The translations under genes and the position numbers were made by a program. The notes beneath the pieces were generated by a model, which was not told the origin of the DNA, made no database searches, and saw only the letters and a program-made list of their open reading frames with translations. 31,650 bases of DNA. Origin: Avidehalobacter sp964569265. GTDB taxonomy: Bacteria; Bacillota; Dehalobacteriia; UBA4068; UBA4997. The stretch lies in contig CAZMTO010000018.1 of assembly GCA_964569265.1 (NCBI GenBank), forward strand, positions 1 through 31,650, in the 5' to 3' direction. Positions 24,557 through 31,650 of this stretch are shown here, piece after piece. Position 1 is the first letter of the stretch. Each line of letters opens with the position of its first letter.

Positions 24557-24585
24557 TTGACTTTTGCCCTACGTTGTATTATAAT
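24557..24585 (+). promoter_or_regulatory. Sigma-A promoter of the tRNA-fMet gene
   Basis: TTGACT (24557-24562) and TATAAT (24580-24585) are separated by 17 bases. It lies immediately after the permease stop codon, so the tRNA has its own strong promoter. Confidence 0.9.
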
Positions 24586-24586
24586 A

Positions 24587-24612
24587 AATAAGCACTGTTG
24601 ATAGTGCTTATT
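24587..24612 (+). other. Leader hairpin before tRNA-fMet
   Basis: AATAAGCACT (24587-24596) and AGTGCTTATT (24603-24612) form a perfect 10-bp inverted repeat with a 6-base loop between the -10 element and the tRNA. It has no U-tract and ends 2 bases before the mature tRNA end. It may guide 5' processing or affect initiation. Confidence 0.6.
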
Positions 24613-24614
24613 AT

Positions 24615-24690
24615 CGCGGGGTGGAGCAGTCGGTAGCTCGTCGGGCTCATAACCCGAAGGCCGTAGGTTCAAGTCCTGCCCCCGCAACCA
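24615..24690 (+). tRNA. Initiator tRNA-fMet (CAU anticodon)
   Basis: A 76-base cloverleaf can be folded by eye: acceptor CGCGGGG with CCCCGCA, D-arm GAGCAGTCGGTAGCTC, anticodon arm TCGGG-CTCATAA-CCCGA, T-arm GTAGG-TTCAAGT-CCTGC, and an encoded CCA end. The C1:A72 mismatch and the three G:C pairs in the anticodon stem are initiator hallmarks, separating it from elongator tRNA-Met and tRNA-Ile2. Confidence 0.97.
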
Positions 24691-24693
24691 TAC

Positions 24694-24733
24694 AAAATAC
24701 CTGCTAAACAAGCGTTTGGCAGGTATTTTTTTT
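24694..24733 (+). terminator. Intrinsic terminator of tRNA-fMet
   Basis: A 13-bp stem (24697-24709 with 24714-24726, one G-U pair) around a 4-base loop is followed by seven further T residues. It begins a few bases after the tRNA CCA end. Confidence 0.92.
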
Positions 24734-24944
24734 GTGAAAAAAAAGGGTGATTAGGGGGCGTTTGACCCCATTTTGACCCCAGCGGTATAACAAACCTTTA
24801 AATGCTGTGGTTTTATGCCCTAAAAACGGCGCTTGTCTCCCACAGCTTTTTCACTGAAAATACTTATGCTAAAATGCCCAAAAATTGCTGAAAAGGACTT
24901 GTTTTTTTTTTTTTGGATGTATTATTATGGTTAGGGTTTTATTT
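24734..24944. other. Non-coding gap with a short direct repeat; possible integrase-end scar
   Basis: No gene is seen here. TTTGACCCCA occurs twice (24761-24770 and 24772-24781). On the minus strand one frame reads a stop-terminated tail ending GVKMGSNAP, which resembles the C-terminal tails of some tyrosine integrases from memory. No integrase body remains and the frame closes about 20 codons upstream. A run of 13 T lies at 24902-24914. Nothing else was recognised. Confidence 0.35.
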
Positions 24945-24973
24945 TTGCCCACAAAATTTAGACAATTTACAAT
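24945..24973 (+). promoter_or_regulatory. Candidate promoter of the riboswitch-controlled gene
   Basis: TTGCCC (24945-24950) and TACAAT (24968-24973) are spaced 17 bases, placing the start about 5-10 bases before the riboswitch. Confidence 0.6.
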
Positions 24974-24984
24974 TTAATACGCAG

Positions 24985-25200
24985 TTAAGTGTCCTTGCAG
25001 GTGCCTTTAGTCTGCAAGGGTGAAAAGGGAAGCCCGGTGAAATTCCGGCACGGTGCCGCCGCTGTTATGGTTGCTCTGCTGAGGGTGAAAACCCGCCATT
25101 GTATCGCTAAGGGTGTTGCAAAACGCCTGATATGAGAAGGTTTGGCAGATAATGTAGCTAATCTACACAACCTAAAGTCAGAAGACCTGCTTGATTGCCT
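24985..25200 (+). ncRNA. Cobalamin (adenosylcobalamin-type) riboswitch
   Basis: Conserved blocks of the Cobalamin riboswitch class are present in order: GCAGGTGCC (about 24998-25006), AAAAGGGAAGCCCGGTGAAA (25023-25042), CCGGCACGGTGCCGCCGCTGT (about 25045-25065), and the B12 box AGTCAGAAGACCTGC at about 25176-25190. Size, about 215 bases, is normal. It lies upstream of one gene only, the large SLH surface protein, with a terminator hairpin in between, so the expected mode is transcription attenuation when cobalamin is abundant. Exact ends are approximate. Confidence 0.93.
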
Positions 25201-25258
25201 GCCACAAACTCTGTCGGCTATATAGCAGGGGTGGCAAAATAGATGAATACGGATAAAT

Positions 25259-25296
25259 ACGGTTCCGCTATCAGGTTTGGTAGCGGGGCCGTTTTT
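25259..25296 (+). terminator. Terminator hairpin of the riboswitch expression platform
   Basis: ACGGTTCCGCTA (25259-25270) pairs with TAGCGGGGCCGT (25281-25292), including two G-U pairs, around a 10-base loop and is followed by a T5 run. It sits between the riboswitch aptamer and the coding start at 25332, as expected for ligand-controlled termination. The competing antiterminator was not worked out. Confidence 0.82.
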
Positions 25297-25331
25297 ATAT
25301 ACAAAAATTTTTATGAAAGGAGTCTGTTGTA

Positions 25332-28300
25332 ATGAAGAAGAAGTTTTTAGCCTGGCTGTTAACTGTTGCTATGGTGTTCAACATTGCATTGCCTTACACC
25401 GCTTTTGCGGAAGATATGCTTATTGACACTGACAGCAGTTATTCTGCCAGCGAAACCGAAACTGACAACGACGCAACTGATGAAGTCGACGGCGATACAC
25501 CTACCGCAGATGTACCGACCACCGCTGACGAGCAGGAAACTACCGCGGACGAGCCTGCCGCAGACGGCGACAATGATGCGGAATCTGATGGGAAGGAGGT
25601 AGACCAACCTGCCGCGGCTGTACCGATGATGGCAACCCTTGGCGCGGACGAGCCTATGACGGTGGCAGATGGTGCAAATACTGCCCCGACACTTGCTCAA
25701 GAAAGTTTTACGGCATATATTAAGGTTAATAAGCAATATAGCCGTACTACATCTGTTATCAAAAAATATTTTGTTGATGCTGATAATGATACTTTGACAT
25801 ATTATTATAAGGATGAAACACATACTGATTGGACAGTGGCATCAACAACGTTAAGGTATAAATATGCAGAGGTTGGCACGCATTATATCTACTTAAAAGC
25901 AAATGACGGTACCGCGGATTCTCCTATTCTTACCATCACCCTGAATGTGGTTGAAAATACGCCCCCAAAGGTTAAGGCTGATGCACCAACTACGGTGTCT
26001 GTTGCACCCGGTGTAACATTATCCTTAAGTATGGATGCTATTTTTGAGGATACGGATATTAAATATAATGGGGACAGCACTGTAGAAAAATTAACTTATA
26101 AAGTATATGTTGACGATAGCAGTGAGGCAACTACTGTTAGAGATAATTATGCTAATGTTTGGTACGATTTCAAGCCGCATACGCTTAAATTTGTAGCTCA
26201 AGATAATTCTAAAGCAACAGTTGAGCATACGGTGACGGTTAATATGTCTACTGAGGGGTTAGATGCAGATACCTGGACCGGTGCGGTAGATTATCGCTGG
26301 TATAATGCCACAGGCACCGAATTTACGCTGAGCAAACCGGCACAGTTGGCTGCTCTGCCATACATTGTTAATGGTTTGTTGGCAGACGGTGGTATTGCCG
26401 CAGATACCTTTGAGGGCAAAACCATTAAACTGGCTGCAGATATGAAGCTGAACGATGTTTTGTTCACATATCACCCGGATGTGGCTCGTGTTGAGATAAC
26501 GCAGGGTGAAACAACGGTGTATTATGCCCCAAATACGCTTACCGGTAGAGCCGATAATGCGCCAAACAATAAGGAAGCGACCTTTTATACCACAAAAACC
26601 GGTACTGATACTGTGTCGGCATCTAATACCGGGCTGGTTATAAAAGAGTGGTTGCCAATAGGTAATGGTACACTGGCTAAGGTTTTTAAGGGCACATTGG
26701 ACGGTCAAAACCATAAAATTATCGGGCTTTATCGTAATGATGTGAGTCGCAATTCTAAAGATGACAATGTTGGTTTATTTGCTTCTCTGAACGGTACGGT
26801 AAAAAATTTGACAATTGACGGCTTTTTTACCGCTACAATGAATGGTTCTGTAAATATTGGTGGTATGGCTGCTAAGGTTTTTGGTGGAGAAATTGCCAAT
26901 TGCACCAATGATGTGATGATTTTATCTGCCAGCAAGCAACCCGGGCAAAATAGTGGTGGTTTAATTGGGCATTTGTCTGCTATGTCAGACTTTAGCGTCC
27001 AAAAATTGATTAATAATGCACCGGTGCAATCCGAGGGTAATGTTGGTGGCATTGTGGGCTATGTAACAAAGAACGGCAGCGATATGTGTGATGTTACCAT
27101 TGCAGACTGCAAAAACACCGGCCTGATTGATTATGGCGGCTGGAGTTTGACTGCCGGACAGATTGGCGGTATTGTAGGTTCTGTATATGGTAATAACGTA
27201 ACAATAGAAAAAGCGGTAAACAATGGTGCTGTAGGTTCGGTGCTGATGGATACCGGTAAAAACGGCTATGCTTACGGTGGTATTATTGGTGTTGCTACTA
27301 TGGCAGAACAGAGTGGTGCAAGTGGTACGGAATATAGCAGTTTTAAGCTGACCGACAGCTATAATATGGCTGCTGTACGCGGTGTAAAGTATGTTGGCGG
27401 TATTATAGGCGAGGTTCAGTTTAAGGAAAATGCACCTGCCGATGATGTGGTAATTAAAAGCTGCTATAATGCCGGCAAATTAACCTGCACGGCTGTCCTT
27501 GCGGATAATTACGGTGGCGTTATAGGTAACGGCAGTATTTATGATGCAACCATAGATAAGCTGTATTACACTACCGAAGCTTATAGCGGTATCACTTCCA
27601 CATCTGCTAAAACGCCGGTCGGTTTGCAGAAGGTTGGCGCTGCTGATATGAAGGCTGCTGATTTTGTGACAAAGCTGGGTGAAGCGTTTGTGCCGGATAA
27701 AGGCAACACTAACTTTGGCTACCCGATTTTAGCTGATGAGGATATGGGTAGCTCTGCCAAGGATATTACCGGTTTTGCCATAAACGGAGTTAATGCCACG
27801 ATTGATAATGCAGCTAAAACGGTTGCTTTTGATACGCCGTTTGATATGGTTGTAAGTGGTAATACCTGTGAATTTACTCCCACTGTTCAAGTTTCGGACA
27901 AGGCAAGTGTAACGCCGACCGGAAAAGCAACCTTTAAGCAAAATTCTGACGATAACACTAAGTATAGCTGTGAATATTTTGTTACAGCAGAAAATGGCTC
28001 GGTTCGCGTTTATTCAGTAGTAGTTTCTACTGCGGCAGCCGTTAGCAACATAACGCTGGATAAAACATCGATTGAGCTGGTGGCAGGCTTTGGTACAGAA
28101 GCATTGACGGCAGTTATTTCGCCGGCAAATGCCAGCAACTGTGCTGTTAACTGGCAAAGCAGCAATGAAGGTGTAGCAACTGTGGATGCTGACGGCGTGG
28201 TTACCGGTGTGGCAGAAGGCGAAGCCGTTATAACTGCCACCACTGTTGATGGTGGTAAAAAAGCCGAATGTAGAGTTAAGGTTACTCCGTTTGTCAGCGT

Positions 28301-31300
28301 TACCGAAGTTAGCCTGCCGGAAACTGCCGAGGTTATTCGTAACGAGGAGATTACACTTACGGTAACTGTTTTGCCGACAAATGCCAGCAACAAAGCAGTA
28401 ACCTGGCAAAGTGCAGATGCAGCGATTGCTACTGTGGATGATAACGGCAAGGTTAAAGGTATAAAGGAAGGTACCGTTGATATTACGGTGACCAGTGCAG
28501 ACGGTGGCAAAACTGCTACCTGTGCTGTAACAGTTAAGAAAATTGATGTAACCAAGGTTGAAGTAAATCAAACTAAATATTTGGCAGTTGGCAAAAGCAA
28601 GCAGCTGCTGGCAACTGTTTCTCCTGCTAACGCAACTGAACAGGGTGTGGAATGGTCGAGCAGTAACACCGGTGTTGCTACTGTAGATGTGACCACCGGC
28701 GTGGTAAAGGGTATTGCAGCCGGAGAAGTTACCATTACGGCCAAATCCAGGGATAATTCTGAGATAGTTGGCACGGTTACCTTAACGGTGCTTGATGATT
28801 ATGGCTATGAAGTTGGCTGGAAGGGTACCTTTAATGCCAATGCCGATAATAATAATATTGCGCCCGGCAAGCTTATCGGTGATGATCAGATTGCTGTAGA
28901 AGAATGGAGCGCATCGGTTGGTAACAGTACCGTGGCTGTGGTTGGTGATTATGTTTATGCCTATGCCTGTGCTTACGGTATGGACGGTTTCCAGATGGGC
29001 GGCGAAAAGCAGACATTCTACAAAATCGATAAGGCTACCGGCGAAATTGTAGATAAAATTTCCGGTTGCCCCGGTAGTGGTGGCTATTATTATGGCTACA
29101 CAATCTACGGCGACGGTATGATTTATGTTGCTTGCCCGGGCACCGTTATGGCGTTTGATATTGATTCGTTTAAGATGGTGTGGTCTGCTACGGTGGGCAA
29201 TGCTAACTATGTGCCGATTCAGTATGTAAATGGCTATGTGGTTTCTAACGGTTGTGTTTTGAACGCTGCAACCGGTGCTGTGCAGGCAAATTTGAATGGC
29301 AGCTATGGCAAGTACAATTATGCCAGCGGTGTGGTTGTAGATAACAAGTACATTGTGGCAGGTTATGACGGTTACTTACACTCCTTTGATACCACAAATT
29401 GGCAAGAAGTTGGCAAGGTGCAATTTGCCTCGGATTATGGTGAAACCTCCGGTTATGATATTAAAAAACAGCCCGGTGTGTTGCATCATAAGGGCAGCCT
29501 GTATTGGGACGGTATTGAAATGTCTACCTCTAAACCGTATCTTTATTATATGAAACTTGGCAGTAACGGCAGTCTGGGAACGGTTAATAAGGTAGAAGTT
29601 GGAGGAATGAACGTTGTAACTCCGGTGGCCTACGGTAATAGATTGTATTTGGCCGGTCAGCCTGATGCGGTTGGCGGTGGTTCTATTGCGGTTTATGACT
29701 TGACTGATATGAGCCTGATTTATACTGCAACCGCGCCCGGTAAATTTACTTCTATTCAGAGTACTCCTATTTTATATGCCGATACAGAAAATAATGCAGT
29801 GTATTTGTATGCACAGACCTATGATGGCAGCCATATTTACTACTTAAAGGATACCCCTGATGCTACGTCCGGTAGTATGAAATGGTTGGTAACACCGTCT
29901 GCTCGTCAATATGCCTTTGAACAGTTGTCTTGCGATGATGAGGGTGCTTTGTATATTACCAACGATAGCGGCAATTTGTTCAAGATTATCGGTGTTAACG
30001 GTGTGTATCCCGAAATTACCACTGATCTTTCTGATGAACCTGTTACCTATACCAAGGGTGCCAAGGCTAATGCATTAAATGTTGTCGCTACTGTAAATGA
30101 AGCAGATGCAACTATAAAATATCAGTGGCAGAGCAGCGAAAATGATGTAGATACCGAATATGCAAATATTGAGGGTGCAACCGGCGGCAGCTATACGCCT
30201 GATGTAAGCAAGACCGGCACCACCTTCTATCGCTGCAAGGTTACTAACAGCAAGGATGAAAGAGTTTATGTGATGAGTACGGCTGCCCAAATTCGTGTAG
30301 AAAGCAGCAACAGCTCCGGCGGCAGTGGGGCACCTGCCGAAAAAACCGTAGCCGTAACGGTTAACTTTAGTAAGGACGGCGAATTGGTGGTTCATAATGC
30401 GGCCCTTAATGTACGTGATACCGATAACGATAAAAAATACACTATGAACGATGCATTTGTTGTATTGCACGAAAAATATGATGATGCAGCTAACTATGAA
30501 GGATCTTCTACCGGTTGGGTTACCAAATTCTGGGGTGATACCTCGATGAATTTGGGTTACACGCAAAATCACAAGTGGGTTTGGGGTGCTAACCAGGTGA
30601 TAAATTCCGGAGATAAGCTGGATGTATTTATTTATCAGGATACCGGGGCAGATTATTCGGATTTGCTGACCTGGTTTGACAAGGAAAGCTATAGTGGCAA
30701 AACCGGCAACGAAATTACCTTTAGTGTAAAGGGTATGTATCTGTTTGGTTCCGGTGAGGGCAATAAGCAGGCGGCAGCGGTTCCGGTTGGGGCAACTGTC
30801 GCGATTTCTAAAGACGGCAGTGAAATTGCAACTGCTCAAACTGATGAAAACGGACAGTTTAAGCTATCCTTCCCGGATGCCGGCTTGTATACGATTGATG
30901 TTGGCGGTACTTGTTCTTACACCTGCGATAACTATAATGGTGGCAAAATAAGCAATGATAACGCACCTGTTGTGCCCTGCCGTTGCACGGTATCCATCAG
31001 CGGCAACTCCACAGGCGGCTCTATCGGTGGCGGTGCAGCCGTTGACACCAAGTATACTGCGGCTGATGTAAAAGACCTTATCGACAAGATTGGCACCGTT
31101 ACCAAGGACAGCAAGTCCGCAATCGAAAAGGCTCGTGAGGCTTATGACTCCCTGACGGCTGCCCAGAAGAAGAATGTTACCAACTACGACAAACTGACCG
31201 CCGCTGAAAAAGCTTATACCGAGCTTACCGGCGAAAAGATTGACACTGCCAAACTGCCGTTTACTGACGTAGCAAAAGATAGTTGGTACTACGATGCAAT

Positions 31301-31650
31301 CAAGGCAATGTACGACAAGGGCCTGATGAACGGCGAAAGCGCTACCAAGTTTATGCCGAACAACAAACTGAGCCGCGCAATGTTAGTAACTATTTTGTAC
31401 CGTATGCAGAACGAGCCTACTGTAACAGCTAACGCACTGTTCAATGACGTAGCAGACGGCCAGTGGTACACCAAGGCTGTAGCCTGGGCAAGTGCCAACA
31501 ACGTTGTTAATGGCGTAGGCGATGGCAAATTTGCACCCAACGACAGTGTAACCCGCCAGGAAATGGCAGCAATGCTGTACCGTTACGCTAAAGCTACCGG
31601 TATGGACACTACCGCAACCGCTTCTCTCAGTAACTTTAAGGATAGCGCCA
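25332..31650 (+). CDS. Giant secreted SLH-anchored multidomain surface protein (3' end beyond window)
   Basis: The frame stays open from ATG 25332 to the window edge (2106 codons), with AAAGGAG 9 bases upstream. Residues 1-26 are a signal peptide (basic start, hydrophobic core, cleavage after TAFA). Then come an acidic Thr/Glu/Asp linker (27-115), beta-sandwich segments (about 120-330), GLUG-like glycine repeats such as GGIVGYV (about 475-735), three Big_2 domains (about 902-985, 989-1073, 1075-1155), a PQQ-like beta-propeller of about seven to eight blades (1157-1560), an Ig-like domain (1562-1657), a DUF4430/transcobalamin-beta-like segment (about 1672-1790), a small beta domain with TDENGQFKLSF, a helical linker, and SLH repeats from about 1974, the third cut by the window edge. 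It should sit on the cell wall. Control by the B12 riboswitch suggests a role in corrinoid capture, which is inference. Confidence 0.93.
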   Translation, partial: MKKKFLAWLLTVAMVFNIALPYTAFAEDMLIDTDSSYSASETETDNDATDEVDGDTPTADVPTTADEQETTADEPAADGDNDAESDGKEVDQPAAAVPMMATLGADEPMTVADGANTAPTLAQESFTAYIKVNKQYSRTTSVIKKYFVDADNDTLTYYYKDETHTDWTVASTTLRYKYAEVGTHYIYLKANDGTADSPILTITLNVVENTPPKVKADAPTTVSVAPGVTLSLSMDAIFEDTDIKYNGDSTVEKLTYKVYVDDSSEATTVRDNYANVWYDFKPHTLKFVAQDNSKATVEHTVTVNMSTEGLDADTWTGAVDYRWYNATGTEFTLSKPAQLAALPYIVNGLLADGGIAADTFEGKTIKLAADMKLNDVLFTYHPDVARVEITQGETTVYYAPNTLTGRADNAPNNKEATFYTTKTGTDTVSASNTGLVIKEWLPIGNGTLAKVFKGTLDGQNHKIIGLYRNDVSRNSKDDNVGLFASLNGTVKNLTIDGFFTATMNGSVNIGGMAAKVFGGEIANCTNDVMILSASKQPGQNSGGLIGHLSAMSDFSVQKLINNAPVQSEGNVGGIVGYVTKNGSDMCDVTIADCKNTGLIDYGGWSLTAGQIGGIVGSVYGNNVTIEKAVNNGAVGSVLMDTGKNGYAYGGIIGVATMAEQSGASGTEYSSFKLTDSYNMAAVRGVKYVGGIIGEVQFKENAPADDVVIKSCYNAGKLTCTAVLADNYGGVIGNGSIYDATIDKLYYTTEAYSGITSTSAKTPVGLQKVGAADMKAADFVTKLGEAFVPDKGNTNFGYPILADEDMGSSAKDITGFAINGVNATIDNAAKTVAFDTPFDMVVSGNTCEFTPTVQVSDKASVTPTGKATFKQNSDDNTKYSCEYFVTAENGSVRVYSVVVSTAAAVSNITLDKTSIELVAGFGTEALTAVISPANASNCAVNWQSSNEGVATVDADGVVTGVAEGEAVITATTVDGGKKAECRVKVTPFVSVTEVSLPETAEVIRNEEITLTVTVLPTNASNKAVTWQSADAAIATVDDNGKVKGIKEGTVDITVTSADGGKTATCAVTVKKIDVTKVEVNQTKYLAVGKSKQLLATVSPANATEQGVEWSSSNTGVATVDVTTGVVKGIAAGEVTITAKSRDNSEIVGTVTLTVLDDYGYEVGWKGTFNANADNNNIAPGKLIGDDQIAVEEWSASVGNSTVAVVGDYVYAYACAYGMDGFQMGGEKQTFYKIDKATGEIVDKISGCPGSGGYYYGYTIYGDGMIYVACPGTVMAFDIDSFKMVWSATVGNANYVPIQYVNGYVVSNGCVLNAATGAVQANLNGSYGKYNYASGVVVDNKYIVAGYDGYLHSFDTTNWQEVGKVQFASDYGETSGYDIKKQPGVLHHKGSLYWDGIEMSTSKPYLYYMKLGSNGSLGTVNKVEVGGMNVVTPVAYGNRLYLAGQPDAVGGGSIAVYDLTDMSLIYTATAPGKFTSIQSTPILYADTENNAVYLYAQTYDGSHIYYLKDTPDATSGSMKWLVTPSARQYAFEQLSCDDEGALYITNDSGNLFKIIGVNGVYPEITTDLSDEPVTYTKGAKANALNVVATVNEADATIKYQWQSSENDVDTEYANIEGATGGSYTPDVSKTGTTFYRCKVTNSKDERVYVMSTAAQIRVESSNSSGGSGAPAEKTVAVTVNFSKDGELVVHNAALNVRDTDNDKKYTMNDAFVVLHEKYDDAANYEGSSTGWVTKFWGDTSMNLGYTQNHKWVWGANQVINSGDKLDVFIYQDTGADYSDLLTWFDKESYSGKTGNEITFSVKGMYLFGSGEGNKQAAAVPVGATVAISKDGSEIATAQTDENGQFKLSFPDAGLYTIDVGGTCSYTCDNYNGGKISNDNAPVVPCRCTVSISGNSTGGSIGGGAAVDTKYTAADVKDLIDKIGTVTKDSKSAIEKAREAYDSLTAAQKKNVTNYDKLTAAEKAYTELTGEKIDTAKLPFTDVAKDSWYYDAIKAMYDKGLMNGESATKFMPNNKLSRAMLVTILYRMQNEPTVTANALFNDVADGQWYTKAVAWASANNVVNGVGDGKFAPNDSVTRQEMAAMLYRYAKATGMDTTATASLSNFKDSA

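Noticed and set aside
24902..24914. Run of 13 T as a possible terminator tail
   Set aside because: No stable GC-rich hairpin lies directly upstream on the plus strand; it may be only a slippage-prone homopolymer.
24985..25170. Antisense open frame within the riboswitch
   Set aside because: The sequence is fully explained by the conserved cobalamin aptamer blocks.
28010..28571. Two overlapping antisense frames opposite the Big_2 repeats
   Set aside because: Low-complexity Thr/Val/Ser-rich shadows produced by the repetitive Ig-like coding strand.

Overview
The window is chromosomal DNA from a Gram-positive, endospore-forming member of the Bacillota, most likely class Clostridia. The support is a paired glgC/glgD glycogen module (GlgD is typical of clostridia), SpoIIE and the sporulation sigma factor SigH, a YtrA-type GntR regulator with its ABC exporter, and an S-layer-homology (SLH) surface protein. 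The genus cannot be fixed from this sequence. No CRISPR array, rRNA gene or intact mobile element is visible.

Region 1 (145-9832, + strand) is a glycogen/maltodextrin operon: glgC, glgD, glgA, a GH13-GH77 fusion enzyme, pgi, and a double-hotdog thioesterase-like gene that overlaps the end of pgi. It closes with a strong hairpin terminator. The operon covers ADP-glucose supply, chain elongation, glucan trimming and rearrangement, and entry of glucose-6-phosphate into glycolysis. No branching enzyme or phosphorylase lies inside the window.

Region 2 (9832-13175, - strand) holds sigH, with a clear housekeeping promoter and its own terminator, followed by spoIIE.

Region 3 (13245-22223, - strand) is a nine-gene same-strand run. 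In transcription order it is a Na/phosphate cotransporter with a PhoU-like tail, a PhoB/PhoR-like response regulator and histidine kinase, murA, uppP, proA, cvpA, a HEAT-repeat protein and a DUF951 protein. Phosphate sensing, lipid II precursor synthesis and undecaprenyl phosphate recycling therefore sit together. A 12-bp perfect inverted repeat in front of the response regulator combines promoter, terminator-like hairpin and ribosome binding site.

Region 4 (22300-24548, + strand) is a self-contained GntR/YtrA-ABC operon with a consensus promoter and a perfect palindromic operator. Its ATPase has an unusual acidic N-terminal extension made partly of a 15-bp tandem repeat.

Region 5 (24557-31650, + strand) begins with an initiator tRNA-fMet gene that has its own promoter and terminator. 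After a short gap with a possible integrase-end scar comes a cobalamin riboswitch with a terminator hairpin. It is followed by an incomplete open reading frame of more than 2,100 codons that encodes a secreted multidomain protein: signal peptide, acidic linker, beta-sandwich and GLUG-like repeats, three Big_2 domains, a PQQ-like beta-propeller, a segment resembling the transcobalamin beta-domain (DUF4430), and SLH repeats. A B12 riboswitch in front of a wall-anchored protein with a transcobalamin-like module is the most interesting observation here, because it suggests an extracellular corrinoid-capture or corrinoid-responsive surface system.
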